Positions 42,579 through 51,452 of a DNA stretch of 64,000 nucleotides are shown one piece after another. The DNA is from Amycolatopsis pretoriensis (GTDB taxonomy: Bacteria > Actinomycetota > Actinomycetes > Mycobacteriales > Pseudonocardiaceae). The DNA is taken from NCBI RefSeq assembly GCF_900107925.1, contig NZ_FNUJ01000004.1:620001-684000 (forward strand), written 5' to 3'. The notes beneath the pieces were generated by a model. The model was not told the DNA's origin, ran no database searches, and worked only from the letters and a program-made list of their open reading frames with translations. How positions within the stretch are numbered: position 1 is the stretch's first letter; every line of letters begins with the position of its first letter. A program made the translations under genes and the position numbers.

Positions 42579-43331
42579 TCAACGGCGACGGGCGCGCAGT
42601 CCCCACGTGAGCAATGGCAGGTCGAACTCGCCGCTCGCCGTCGCCGGATTCGCCGCCAGGAACTCGCGCAGCCTCGTCAACAGCGCCGCCGACTCCTCCG
42701 GTGCCGAGACGATCACCATCGAATACGTTCCGATCGTTTCCAGCAGGCTCTCCGCCGTGCGCCGTTGCGCATGGTGAAACCGGTCGCTTTCGAACGGTTC
42801 GAACTCCGGGTGCGCCACCCCGCGCAAATCCTCCGTGGCCGCCGGCCGGCGGGCACCTTCGCGGTCGAGTTCGGTGAACTTCGCCACCCACGGCACCGAA
42901 TCGTCTTCGTAGTTCCACATCGGCACCAGCACGCCACCCGGGCGCAGCACGCGGGCGATCTCCGTCATCGCCGCCGGCACGTCGAACCAATGGAACGCCT
43001 GGCCGACGAATACCGCGTCGACGTCCGCGTCGGGCAACGGGATCCGTTCCGCGCGGCCCGCCAGCGACGTCGCCGATGGCACCACGCGCCCCAGTTCGGC
43101 GCGCATTTCCGGGTCCGGTTCGACCGCTGTGACGTCGAGCCCGAGCTCCGTCAGGGCGAGGGTGAGCTTGCCGGTCCCGGCACCCAGGTCGAGTACGCGC
43201 CGCGGTGCATCGCGAGCGCCCGAAAGGCCCCATTCGATCGCTTCCCGCGGGTAGCCGGGCCGGTGCTCGGCGTATGCGGCCGCCCGGCTGCCGAACGAAG
43301 CCGCCCGGCGGGCGCGCGTGGGATCACTCAC
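42579..43331 (-). CDS. Class I SAM-dependent methyltransferase
   Basis: 250 residues from GTG 43331. SAM motif I VLDLGAGTGKL (46-56), acidic end of strand two VTAVEPDPEM, motif GRAERIPLPDADVDAV and VLRPGGVLV. The FGSRAAAYAEHRPGYP start is typical of UbiE-like methyltransferases of unknown substrate. Divergent from lysS. Confidence 0.88.
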   Translation of the reverse strand: MSDPTRARRAASFGSRAAAYAEHRPGYPREAIEWGLSGARDAPRRVLDLGAGTGKLTLALTELGLDVTAVEPDPEMRAELGRVVPSATSLAGRAERIPLPDADVDAVFVGQAFHWFDVPAAMTEIARVLRPGGVLVPMWNYEDDSVPWVAKFTELDREGARRPAATEDLRGVAHPEFEPFESDRFHHAQRRTAESLLETIGTYSMVIVSAPEESAALLTRLREFLAANPATASGEFDLPLLTWGLRARRR

Positions 43332-43408
43332 CCGGCCCAGGTTAATGGACGGAAAGGAAAGGTAATCCGGTTGGCGTAGCGCGCACCCGGGTTCGTACCC
43401 TATGGGCC

Positions 43409-44920
43409 ATGACCGAAAACCCCGCTTCCACCAGCGTGCCCGCCGAAGACGAACTGCCCGAGCAGATGCGGGTGCGCCGGGAGAAGCGCGACCGGATCCT
43501 CGCCGAGGGTATCGATCCCTACCCGGTCGAGGTACCCCGGACGCACTCGCTCGCCGAGGTGCGGGCGGCGCACGAGGGGCTGCCCGTCGACACCGCCACC
43601 GGCGAGACCGTCGGCGTCACCGGCCGGGTGATGTTCCTGCGCAACACGGGCAAGCTGTGCTTCGCGAGCCTCCGCGAGGGCGACGGCACCGAGCTGCAGG
43701 CCATGATCAGCCTGGCGAAGGTCGGCGAGGACGCGCTGGCGGCGTGGAAGTCCGACGTCGACCTCGGCGACCACGTGTTCGTGCAGGGTGAGGTCATCAC
43801 CTCGAAGCGCGGCGAGCTGTCCGTGATGGCCGACGCGTGGCGCATCACGTCGAAGGCGCTGCGCCCGCTGCCCAACGCCTTCAAGGACCTGGCCGAGGAG
43901 ACGCGGATCCGCCAGCGCTACGTCGACCTCATCATGCGCCCGAAGGCGCGGGACGTCGTGCGCACGCGCGCCGGCGTGGTCCGGTCGCTGCGGGAGTCGT
44001 TCCACCGCCGCGGGTTCACCGAGGTCGAGACGCCGATGCTGCAGACGCTGCACGGCGGCGCCGCGGCCCGCCCGTTCGTCACGCGGTCGAACGCGTTCGA
44101 CATGGAGCTGTTCCTGCGGATCGCGCCGGAGCTCTACCTCAAGCGCTGCGTCGTCGGCGGCATCGAAAAGGTCTTCGAGATCAACCGCAACTTCCGGAAC
44201 GAGGGCAGTGACTCCTCGCACTCGCCGGAGTTCGCGATGCTCGAGTACTACGAGGCGTACGCCACTTACGACACCAATGCGGCGATGACCCGCGAGCTGA
44301 TCCAGGAGGCTGCGCAGGCGGTGCTGGACACCCAGGTGGTCACCCTGCCCGACGGTTCGGAGTACGACCTCTCCGGCGAATGGACCACACTCGGAATGTA
44401 CGAGTCGCTGTCCGATTCCCTCGGCGAAGAGGTGACGCCGGAGACACCCGCCGCCAAACTGCACGGATTCGCGCAGGCCAGGGGCCTGGAAGTGGATCCG
44501 AAGCTCGGGCACGGGAAGCTCGTCGAGGAACTGTGGGAACACCTCGTCGGAGATCACCTGCACGCCCCCACGTTTGTGCGTGATTTTCCGCTGGAGACGT
44601 CGCCATTGACGAGGCAGCACCGCTCGCGGCCCGGCGTCGCCGAGAAGTGGGACCTCTACGTGCGCGGATTCGAACTCGCCACCGGATACTCCGAGCTGGT
44701 CGATCCGGTCGTCGAACGGGAACGGCTCACCGAACAGTCACTGCTGGCCGCGCAGGGTGATAGCGAAGCCATGCGGCTCGACGAGGATTTCCTCCGCGCC
44801 CTGGAGTACGGAATGCCGCCCAGCGGCGGTGTCGGAATGGGGATCGACCGGCTCCTGATGGCGCTGACCGGTCTCGGTATCCGGGAGACGATCCTCTTCC
44901 CGCTCGTGCGACCTGAATAA
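43409..44920 (+). CDS. lysS: Lysyl-tRNA synthetase (class II)
   Basis: 503 residues. N-terminal OB-fold anticodon-binding domain (about 65-160), then class II motif 1 (FTEVETPMLQ), motif 2 (FEINRNFRNEGSDSSHSPEF) and motif 3 (GVGMGIDRLLMALTG). Insertion and length are standard for bacterial LysRS. Confidence 0.97.
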   Translation: MTENPASTSVPAEDELPEQMRVRREKRDRILAEGIDPYPVEVPRTHSLAEVRAAHEGLPVDTATGETVGVTGRVMFLRNTGKLCFASLREGDGTELQAMISLAKVGEDALAAWKSDVDLGDHVFVQGEVITSKRGELSVMADAWRITSKALRPLPNAFKDLAEETRIRQRYVDLIMRPKARDVVRTRAGVVRSLRESFHRRGFTEVETPMLQTLHGGAAARPFVTRSNAFDMELFLRIAPELYLKRCVVGGIEKVFEINRNFRNEGSDSSHSPEFAMLEYYEAYATYDTNAAMTRELIQEAAQAVLDTQVVTLPDGSEYDLSGEWTTLGMYESLSDSLGEEVTPETPAAKLHGFAQARGLEVDPKLGHGKLVEELWEHLVGDHLHAPTFVRDFPLETSPLTRQHRSRPGVAEKWDLYVRGFELATGYSELVDPVVERERLTEQSLLAAQGDSEAMRLDEDFLRALEYGMPPSGGVGMGIDRLLMALTGLGIRETILFPLVRPE

Positions 44921-45054
44921 CCCGGCAGTGTCGTTTACCGCAATGAGATTTGCGCTGTCCTCCAGAAGCGGGTACTAATGTTCTAGACAAAGTCTTCTGT
45001 CCGGGGCTCGCCCCGTAACCAGATCATTGCGCAAGTCCCCGCAGGAGGAATCGG
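44921..45054 (+). promoter_or_regulatory. Leader and promoter region of lsr2
   Basis: 134 bases with AT-richer stretches unusual here. A candidate -10 TACTAAT (44973-44979) lies about 80 bases before the lsr2 ATG, and a strong ribosome site AGGAGGAAT sits at 45043-45051. Confidence 0.4.
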
Positions 45055-45405
45055 ATGGCACAGAAGGTGCTCGTCTCGCTGGTCGACGACCTGGACGGCA
45101 GCGAAGCGGAAGAGACCGTCGAGTTCGGTTTGGACGGCGTCAGCTACCAGATCGACCTCTCTTCGGAAAACGCCGAGGAGCTGCGGGACGCGCTCGCCCA
45201 GTACGTCGAGCACGCCCGTCGCGCGGGTGGCCGCAAGCGCGCTTCGGTGCGTCCGGTCGCGGGCAAGGGACCGTCCCGTCCGGCCGCCGTCGACCGCGAG
45301 CAGAACCAGGCCATTCGGGCGTGGGCGCGCAAGAACGGTTACGCGGTTTCGGACCGGGGGCGGATCCCGTCCGAGGTCGTCGACGCCTACCACAAGAAGA
45401 ACTGA
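45055..45405 (+). CDS. lsr2: Lsr2 nucleoid-associated xenogeneic silencer
   Basis: 116 residues. N-terminal dimer domain (MAQKVLVSLVDDLDGSEAEETVEFGLDGVSYQIDLS) and C-terminal DNA-binding domain with the AT-hook-like R-G-R in VSDRGRIPSEVVDAYHKKN. Bridges DNA and represses AT-rich, often foreign, genes. The tRNA-Thr element in this window is a likely target. Confidence 0.96.
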   Translation: MAQKVLVSLVDDLDGSEAEETVEFGLDGVSYQIDLSSENAEELRDALAQYVEHARRAGGRKRASVRPVAGKGPSRPAAVDREQNQAIRAWARKNGYAVSDRGRIPSEVVDAYHKKN

Positions 45406-45480
45406 GGACCCTTCCGCCGGTCCGGGTGCACGCAGGTCACCGGGCCGGCCGGAAACTCCTCGAAGCGGGGTACAGCCGAG

Positions 45481-45506
45481 GCCGCCGGGCGAATTCGCCC
45501 GGCGGC
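45481..45506. terminator. Terminator between lsr2 and the AraC gene
   Basis: A perfect 26-bp palindrome centred on GAATTC with GC-rich arms, followed by TTTCTT. Serves lsr2 and probably the convergent AraC gene. Confidence 0.9.
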
Positions 45507-45511
45507 TTTCT

Positions 45512-46345
45512 TCATGTCCGTTCGCTGTCCGGTGTCCGTTCGCTGTCCGCTCGCGCCGCCCGGGCGTACTCCGCGGGCGGCGCACCCGTCACCGCCCGGA
45601 AATCGCGGATGAAGTGCGACTGGTCGCTATAGCCCAGCCGATCCGCCAGTCCGGCGTAATCCGGCTCACCTTGAGTGGTGATCCGTTGCGCGGCGTCGTT
45701 GAGCCGGTAAATCCGGATCGCCCACTTGGGGGTGCACCCGACGTGTTCGGCGAACAACCGCTGTACGGACCGGGTGGTTAGTCCAGTATCCGCGCACAGT
45801 TGCGCCACCCGGGTAATTCCGGGATCTCGTGCGATTGATTCCACGGCCTCGGCGGCCCGCCTCGCGGCCGGTGAGAGCACGACGGGATTTGCGATCAGCA
45901 AGTTGTCGATCGCGCGGACCATTGGCTCGTCGCCGGCCGCGTTCTGCACCGATTCCGCGGCTTCGATCGCCTTAGGACCGAAAACGTCCGCGAGCGGGAC
46001 AGCGCGGTCGGTGATGTCACTCACCGGGGCATCGAGGAACGCGCGGAAGCACCCGGGCCGGAAACGCACACCCAAGCCTTGGACGCGGCCTTCGAGGCGG
46101 TGGGAAAAGACGTCGTGCGCCGGTCCGTAGACGCCGGACGCGCCGGGGAAGAACGTCACGTGCACCGCGAGGTTCGGCAGGACGCGCTGGTCGTGGGCCG
46201 GTTTGCCGCGCAGGTCCCAGTGCAGCACCCAGTGGTAGTCGACGAAGTCCGCCAGCTCGGGCGCCGGTGCGTAGCGGTTGAGCGTGAACATCGTGCGCGC
46301 GGTGGCCTCGGCCACGATGCCGCGCGGGATCCGGTGCTCGCCCAC
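45512..46345 (-). CDS. AraC-family transcriptional regulator (DUF6597-type sensor domain)
   Basis: 277 residues from GTG 46345. The start includes PRGIVAEATARTMFTLNRYAPAPELADFVDYHWVLHWDLRG, the normal N-terminus of this subgroup. C-terminal double helix-turn-helix: ARDPGITRVAQLCADTGLTTRSVQRLFAEHVG and ADRLGYSDQSHFIRDFRAVTGAPPAEY. Divergent from the TIGR03086 gene, which may be its target. Confidence 0.88.
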   Translation of the reverse strand: MGEHRIPRGIVAEATARTMFTLNRYAPAPELADFVDYHWVLHWDLRGKPAHDQRVLPNLAVHVTFFPGASGVYGPAHDVFSHRLEGRVQGLGVRFRPGCFRAFLDAPVSDITDRAVPLADVFGPKAIEAAESVQNAAGDEPMVRAIDNLLIANPVVLSPAARRAAEAVESIARDPGITRVAQLCADTGLTTRSVQRLFAEHVGCTPKWAIRIYRLNDAAQRITTQGEPDYAGLADRLGYSDQSHFIRDFRAVTGAPPAEYARAARADSERTPDSERT

Positions 46346-46408
46346 GTGCCCACGGTAGCTGTCGCGTTCCTTCAAGACGGCCCGGCGGTCGCCGGGTTGG
46401 ATCGCGGG

Positions 46409-46978
46409 ATGACCGCCTCGCTCGTCCGGCCCGCCGCGGCCGAGTTCCTCCGGGTCGCCCACGCGGTGACCGACCTGTCCACTCCTACGCCGTGCGCGGG
46501 CTACGACGTTCGCGGGTTGCTGAACCACCTCTTGTACTGGGGCCCGTGGCTCCTCGCCGCGGGCCGCCGCGAGGACCCGCCGGTGCCGTCGGCCCCCGAG
46601 GCTTCCGCCGGTCTGGTGACCGAGGACTGGCGGGCGGCGCTGGAGAAGCAGACGGAGACGCTGGTGGACGTCTTCGGGACACCATCGGTGTGGGAGGGCA
46701 TGACGGCGCTGGGAACGGCCGAGCTGCCGGCGGCGGTGGTCGGCGACATGGTGCTGGGCGAGTTCGTCCTGCACGGCTGGGACCTGGCCCGGGCGAGCGG
46801 GCAGGAGCTGCGCTGCGCACCCGAGGCGGCGACGGCGGTGTACGAGTCCGCGGTGGCCATGGGTGAGCAGGCGCGGTCGATGGGTGTTTACGGGGAGGCT
46901 GTGGTGGTTTCGGAGGGAGCTTCGCCGTTGGAGCGGGCTCTCGGTGCTTCGGGGCGGGATCCGGCTTGGACCGCCTGA
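46409..46978 (+). CDS. TIGR03086/DinB-like mycothiol-dependent family protein
   Basis: 189 residues. MDMPI-type helical-bundle start (PAAAEFLRVAHAVTDLSTPTPCAGYDVRGLLNHLLYW), with histidine in LLNHL and a second site in LGEFVLHGWDLARASG. This family binds zinc and is linked to mycothiol-dependent chemistry in actinobacteria. Exact substrate unknown. Confidence 0.85.
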   Translation: MTASLVRPAAAEFLRVAHAVTDLSTPTPCAGYDVRGLLNHLLYWGPWLLAAGRREDPPVPSAPEASAGLVTEDWRAALEKQTETLVDVFGTPSVWEGMTALGTAELPAAVVGDMVLGEFVLHGWDLARASGQELRCAPEAATAVYESAVAMGEQARSMGVYGEAVVVSEGASPLERALGASGRDPAWTA

Positions 46979-47318
46979 CGGTTGTCCACAGGGGTGCTCG
47001 GATGTGGGCAACTTCGGTGCTCGGGCGGCGATCGGCCGGTTTTGCCGGGGGGGGCGATAGACTGGGACGGGGACGCCCCCCAGGGACGGGCGGGGGCTGT
47101 TTGAGGGGTCAAGGCCTTGGCAACCAGCCTCGGGCCGCGGCGGCCACCTCCTCGACTCACGTGCGGGCGGCTCGGCAAAGGTCTTGAACGAGTCATTCAG
47201 GACCTCCCAAGCCCTGAATGAGCCTTTCAAGACATCCGGCGAGCCGGTCACCGGCCTGGGCCGCGACCCTTGCAGCAGTCCTGTCAGGGACGGCCGGGGG
47301 CATCCGAGGGGTCTGGGG
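46979..47318. other. Intergenic region with DnaA box and imperfect inverted repeat
   Basis: 340 bases between convergent genes. TTGTCCACA at 46982-46990 is a perfect DnaA box. 47181-47233 is an imperfect hairpin (21-base arms, 18 pairs) that probably terminates both neighbours. No gene is supported. Confidence 0.55.
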
Positions 47319-48080
47319 CTACCGGGCGCAGGTGCGTGGGCAGCCGTCGCACTCGGACTCCGCCGGGAGCAAGTACGAAAAGCAGCAGCTCTCGCGCCGC
47401 CGGGTCCACTGGCGGTTCGCCAGGCGCAACGTCGAGGCCGACGTCAGCGGCGGGTAGCGCGCGTCGAGCACCAGGGCCGCGTCCGCGACGGCCGCGCCCT
47501 CGGTCTCCGGGGTCCGGCCCGCTCCCCACAGGGCGCTCTCCAAGGCGTCCGTCGCCGCGGCCCAGAGCGTCCGGCGGCCGAAGGGGCTGTGGGGCCTGTA
47601 CGCCTGGACGAACTCGGCCGCGTGCGCCGTGTAGCGCGCCCGGAGGACCGCCGCCAGGGCCCGCTCGTCGCGGACCACCGTCGCGCCCGGGGTGGCCGAC
47701 GCCGGGTCGGTCGGCAGGCAGCAGAACTCGTCGCCGAGCACCGCCGGCGCCTCCGGGTAGGGCTGACCGGTACCGAGACGGAAGGCCAGGTCCGCGGGCC
47801 GGAGCGAGGGCACCCGCCGCTCGTGGTGCAGCAGCAGCGCGCCGATCCGGGCCGGGACGTCCAGGTACCACGCGACCAGGTACGCGTCGGCGGTCCGGGG
47901 CGGGGCCTCGCCGTACTCGCGCCGCAGCCAGCCGGTCAGGCGCGTGCGCCACTCGCCCAGGAAGCCGCCCAAGGCCGTCGAACAGCGGAGCCCGCCCGCG
48001 GGCACGTCCCGCCGCAGGTCGAGCCGCCGCAGGGACGGCGCGAGGCCGTCGGCTGTCTCGCGGGTGCTCGGCTGCGTCAC
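47319..48080 (-). CDS. FhuF-like [2Fe-2S] ferric-siderophore reductase
   Basis: 253 residues from GTG 48080, with GGAGGACGTC as ribosome site. The C-terminal C-C-x10-C-x2-C (ESCCFSYLLPAESECDGC) is the iron-sulfur motif of FhuF-type reductases, which release iron from imported siderophores. An IdeR/DmdR-type iron box lies right upstream, fitting iron-repressed expression. Confidence 0.9.
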   Translation of the reverse strand: MTQPSTRETADGLAPSLRRLDLRRDVPAGGLRCSTALGGFLGEWRTRLTGWLRREYGEAPPRTADAYLVAWYLDVPARIGALLLHHERRVPSLRPADLAFRLGTGQPYPEAPAVLGDEFCCLPTDPASATPGATVVRDERALAAVLRARYTAHAAEFVQAYRPHSPFGRRTLWAAATDALESALWGAGRTPETEGAAVADAALVLDARYPPLTSASTLRLANRQWTRRRESCCFSYLLPAESECDGCPRTCAR

Positions 48081-48090
48081 GACGTCCTCC

Positions 48091-48109
48091 TTAGGCGTGC
48101 CTAACCTAA
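48091..48109 (-). promoter_or_regulatory. IdeR/DmdR iron box
   Basis: TTAGGCGTGCCTAACCTAA matches the IdeR consensus TTAGGTTAGGCTAACCTAA at 15 of 19 positions. It is placed between the promoter and start of the FhuF-like gene, where iron-loaded repressor would block transcription. Confidence 0.85.
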
Positions 48110-48421
48110 CGGATTGCGCCGATCGGGTGGCTGTCACCCCGGTCACTCCCAGGTTGCGGACTGTTCGCGGTGAGCGGACACCGCGCGAACGGCGGAATCC
48201 GGGTGGCCGGTCGCACGTTGGGGTTGACGTAAAGGTGCAGGGCAACCTGAAGATGGAAGCACCCGGCAGACCCCACGTCCGGGTGCGGAAAAGGCCACGA
48301 AGAGCCGTAGTGGTACGCCAGCGCGACGGCTTGGCTACTAGAGTGGTCTCACGGTGCTGAATCCATCGCGGTGAAAGCACGATGGAAACGGGCCGCCGGC
48401 GCAGCAGTCGAGGGAGTGCAC
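48110..48421 (+). promoter_or_regulatory. clpC upstream region with candidate ClgR site
   Basis: 312 bases without a gene. GTTCGC-GGTGA-GCGGAC at 48163-48179 fits the CGC-N5-GCG core of ClgR operators, and ClgR activates clp genes in actinobacteria. The site is about 240 bases before the clpC ATG. A candidate -10-like TACTAGAGT lies near 48337. Confidence 0.5.
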
Positions 48422-50980
48422 ATGTTTGAGAGGTTCACCGACCGCGCGAGGCGGGTGGTCGTCCTGGCTCAAGAAGAGGCCAGGATGCTCAACCACAACT
48501 ACATCGGCACCGAGCACATCCTCCTGGGTCTGATCCACGAGGGTGAGGGTGTCGCCGCCAAGGCGCTGGAGTCGCTGGGTATCGCGCTGGAGGGTGTCCG
48601 CCAGCAGGTCGAGGAGATCATCGGCCAGGGCCAGCAGGCCCCGAGCGGGCACATCCCCTTCACGCCGCGGGCGAAGAAGGTGCTGGAGCTGTCGCTGCGC
48701 GAAGCGCTGCAGCTCGGCCACAACTACATCGGCACCGAGCACATCCTGCTCGGCCTGATCCGCGAGGGCGAGGGCGTCGCCGCGCAGGTCCTGGTCAAGC
48801 TGGGTGCGGACCTCAACCGGGTCCGCCAGCAGGTGCTGCAGCTGCTCTCGGGCTACCAGGGCAAGGAGTCCACCGAGACCGGTTCCGGCGGTCGCGGCGA
48901 GGGCACTCCGTCGTCGTCGCTGGTCCTGGACCAGTTCGGCCGCAACATGACCGTGCTCGCCCGCGAGGGCAAGCTCGACCCGGTCATCGGGCGCGGCAAG
49001 GAGATCGAGCGGGTCATGCAGGTGCTGTCCCGCCGGACCAAGAACAACCCGGTGCTCATCGGCGAGCCCGGCGTCGGCAAGACCGCCGTCGTCGAAGGCC
49101 TCGCGCAGAGCATCGTCAAGGGCGAGGTGCCCGAGACGCTCAAGGACAAGCAGCTCTACACGCTGGACCTGGGCTCGCTGGTCGCCGGCTCCCGCTACCG
49201 CGGTGACTTCGAGGAGCGCCTGAAGAAGGTGCTCAAGGAGATCAAGACCCGCGGCGACATCATCCTGTTCATCGACGAGCTGCACACGCTCGTCGGGGCG
49301 GGTGCCGCCGAGGGCGCGATCGACGCGGCTTCGATCCTGAAGCCGATGCTCGCCCGCGGTGAGCTGCAGACGATCGGCGCGACCACGCTCGAGGAGTACC
49401 GCAAGTACATCGAGAAGGACGCCGCCCTCGAGCGCCGGTTCCAGCCGATCCAGGTCGGCGAGCCGTCGCTGGAGCACACGATCGAGATCCTCAAGGGCCT
49501 GCGCGACCGGTATGAGGCGCACCACCGCGTCTCGATCACCGACTCGGCGCTGGTCGCCGCCGCGACCCTGGCGGACCGGTACATCAACGACCGGTTCCTC
49601 CCGGACAAGGCGATCGACCTGATCGACGAGGCCGGCGCCCGGATGCGCATCCGCCGGATGACCGCGCCGCCGGACCTGCGCGAGTTCGACGAGAAGATCG
49701 CGAACGTCCGCCGCGACAAGGAGTCCGCGATCGACGCGCAGGACTTCGAGCGGGCCGCCCGCCTGCGTGACGAGGAGAAGACCCTCCTCGGCCAGAAGGG
49801 CGAGCGGGAGAAGCAGTGGAAGGACGGCGACCTCGACGTCGTCGCCGAGGTCGACGACGAGCAGATCGCGGAGGTGCTGGCCAACTGGACCGGCATCCCG
49901 GTGTTCAAGCTGACCGAGGAGGAGACCACCCGGCTGCTGCGCATGGAGGACGAGCTCCACAAGCGCATCATCGGCCAGGAGGACGCGGTCAAGGCCGTCT
50001 CGCAGGCGATCCGCCGTACGCGCGCCGGTCTGAAGGACCCGAAGCGCCCGTCGGGCTCGTTCATCTTCGCCGGCCCGTCCGGTGTGGGTAAGACCGAGCT
50101 GTCCAAGGCGCTGGCCTCGTTCCTGTTCGGCGAGGACGACGCGCTCATCCAGATCGACATGGGTGAGTTCCACGACCGCTACACCGCTTCGCGGCTCTTC
50201 GGTGCCCCTCCGGGCTACGTCGGCTACGAAGAGGGCGGCCAGCTGACCGAGAAGGTGCGGCGCAAGCCGTTCTCGGTGGTGCTGTTCGACGAGATCGAGA
50301 AGGCGCACCAGGAGATCTACAACACGCTCCTGCAGGTGCTGGAGGACGGCCGCCTGACCGACGGTCAGGGCCGCACGGTCGACTTCAAGAACACGGTCCT
50401 CATCTTCACGTCCAACCTGGGCACGTCGGACATCTCGAAGTCCGTCTCGCTCGGGTTCGCCGGGTCCAACGACACCGGCACCCGGTACGAGAAGATGAAG
50501 CAGAAGGTCAACGAGGAAATGAAGAAGCATTTCCGCCCGGAGTTCCTGAACCGGATCGATGACATCATCGTGTTCCACCAGCTGACGCAGGAACAGATCA
50601 TCATGATGGTCGACCTGATGATCGGCCGGGTCGAGACCCAGCTCCGCGCGAAGGACATGGAGCTGGAGCTCACGGCGAAGGCGAAGTCGCTGCTGGCCAA
50701 GCGCGGGTTCGACCCGGTGCTGGGCGCGCGGCCGCTGCGCCGCACTATCCAGCGCGAGATCGAGGACCAGCTGTCGGAGAAGATCCTGTTCGGCGAGGTC
50801 GAGCCGGGTCAGATCATCCTGGTCGACGTCGAAGGCTGGAGCGGCAACCCCGAGGACAAGGACGACCAGGCCCGGTTCACCTTCCGCGGTGAGCGCAAGC
50901 CGTCGTCGGTCCCGGACGCCCCGCCGGTCAGCATCGGCGCGGGCCACGAAGAGCAGAGCGGCGAAGCCGAGAACGAGTGA
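48422..50980 (+). CDS. clpC: ATP-dependent Clp protease ATP-binding subunit ClpC
   Basis: 852 residues. Two N-terminal Clp repeats (LGLIHEGEGVAA and LGLIREGEGVAA), D1 Walker A GEPGVGKT (214-221), a UVR-containing middle coiled coil (REFDEKIANVRRDKESAIDAQDFERAARLRDEE), D2 Walker A GPSGVGKT (551-558), and VLGARPLRRTIQREIEDQLSEKIL. Unfolds substrates for ClpP1P2. ATG 48422 begins the conserved MFERFTDRARRVVVLAQEEA. Confidence 0.98.
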   Translation: MFERFTDRARRVVVLAQEEARMLNHNYIGTEHILLGLIHEGEGVAAKALESLGIALEGVRQQVEEIIGQGQQAPSGHIPFTPRAKKVLELSLREALQLGHNYIGTEHILLGLIREGEGVAAQVLVKLGADLNRVRQQVLQLLSGYQGKESTETGSGGRGEGTPSSSLVLDQFGRNMTVLAREGKLDPVIGRGKEIERVMQVLSRRTKNNPVLIGEPGVGKTAVVEGLAQSIVKGEVPETLKDKQLYTLDLGSLVAGSRYRGDFEERLKKVLKEIKTRGDIILFIDELHTLVGAGAAEGAIDAASILKPMLARGELQTIGATTLEEYRKYIEKDAALERRFQPIQVGEPSLEHTIEILKGLRDRYEAHHRVSITDSALVAAATLADRYINDRFLPDKAIDLIDEAGARMRIRRMTAPPDLREFDEKIANVRRDKESAIDAQDFERAARLRDEEKTLLGQKGEREKQWKDGDLDVVAEVDDEQIAEVLANWTGIPVFKLTEEETTRLLRMEDELHKRIIGQEDAVKAVSQAIRRTRAGLKDPKRPSGSFIFAGPSGVGKTELSKALASFLFGEDDALIQIDMGEFHDRYTASRLFGAPPGYVGYEEGGQLTEKVRRKPFSVVLFDEIEKAHQEIYNTLLQVLEDGRLTDGQGRTVDFKNTVLIFTSNLGTSDISKSVSLGFAGSNDTGTRYEKMKQKVNEEMKKHFRPEFLNRIDDIIVFHQLTQEQIIMMVDLMIGRVETQLRAKDMELELTAKAKSLLAKRGFDPVLGARPLRRTIQREIEDQLSEKILFGEVEPGQIILVDVEGWSGNPEDKDDQARFTFRGERKPSSVPDAPPVSIGAGHEEQSGEAENE

Positions 50981-51001
50981 TCGGCTGAGTCGGTTCGTCC
51001 G

Positions 51002-51033
51002 AAGGGCGGTTCTCCCGTGGGGGAGCCGCCCTT
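51002..51033 (+). terminator. clpC terminator hairpin
   Basis: AAGGGCGGTTCTCCC pairs with GGGAGCCGCCCTT across GTGG, followed by a weak T-containing tail. Confidence 0.7.
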
Positions 51034-51054
51034 CTGGTGTCTGGCGAGATCTGG

Positions 51055-51075
51055 CTATAAGGCGTACATTATAGT
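51055..51075 (+). promoter_or_regulatory. higBA promoter/operator
   Basis: The dyad CTATAA-N8-TTATAG (51055-51074) is strikingly AT-rich. Its right arm overlaps a -10 (TATAGT, 51070-51075), placing the transcript start at or beside the ATG 51083. Probably the site through which the antitoxin represses the operon. Confidence 0.7.
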
Positions 51076-51082
51076 CGCCGAG

Positions 51083-51448
51083 ATGGTGTGGGAGATCGAG
51101 CTTCACGACGAGGTTGACCGGTGGTTCGTCGGCCTGTGCCGCGAAGATCCGGTCTCCGCGGACCGGGTCGAGGAGGCGATCGACCTTCTCGCTCGTGAAG
51201 GCCCTCGTCTCGGACGCCCGTTGGTCGACCGAGTGAAGGGTTCGAGTCTGCACAACTTGAAGGAGCTACGACCAGCGTCGGCCGGAAGCAGCGAAATCAG
51301 GATCCTGTTCGCCTTCGACCCGATACGAAAAGCCGTGCTCCTGGTCGCCGGCGACAAGGCCGGGAACTGGAAAGGCTGGTACGACCAGAACATCCCGATC
51401 GCGGAGCGTCGCTTCCGCGACCACCTGACGCACGGAGAGGAGCGCTGA
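51083..51448 (+). CDS. HigB/RelE-superfamily toxin (Gp49-like)
   Basis: 121 residues: MVWEIELHDEVDRWFVGL, LGRPLVDRVKGSSLHNLKELRPASAGSSEIRILFAFDPIRKAVLLVAGDKAGNW. This matches the phage-derived Gp49/HigB ribosome-dependent mRNA interferase family, including the L-K-E-L-R and R-I-L-F-A-F strands and a late lysine/arginine-rich end. Toxin-first order is typical of HigBA. Likely leaderless. Confidence 0.88.
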   Translation: MVWEIELHDEVDRWFVGLCREDPVSADRVEEAIDLLAREGPRLGRPLVDRVKGSSLHNLKELRPASAGSSEIRILFAFDPIRKAVLLVAGDKAGNWKGWYDQNIPIAERRFRDHLTHGEER

Positions 51449-51452
51449 GGAG

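Noticed and set aside
48338..51253. 971-residue minus-strand open frame opposite clpC
   Set aside because: Antisense shadow of ClpC, without motifs.
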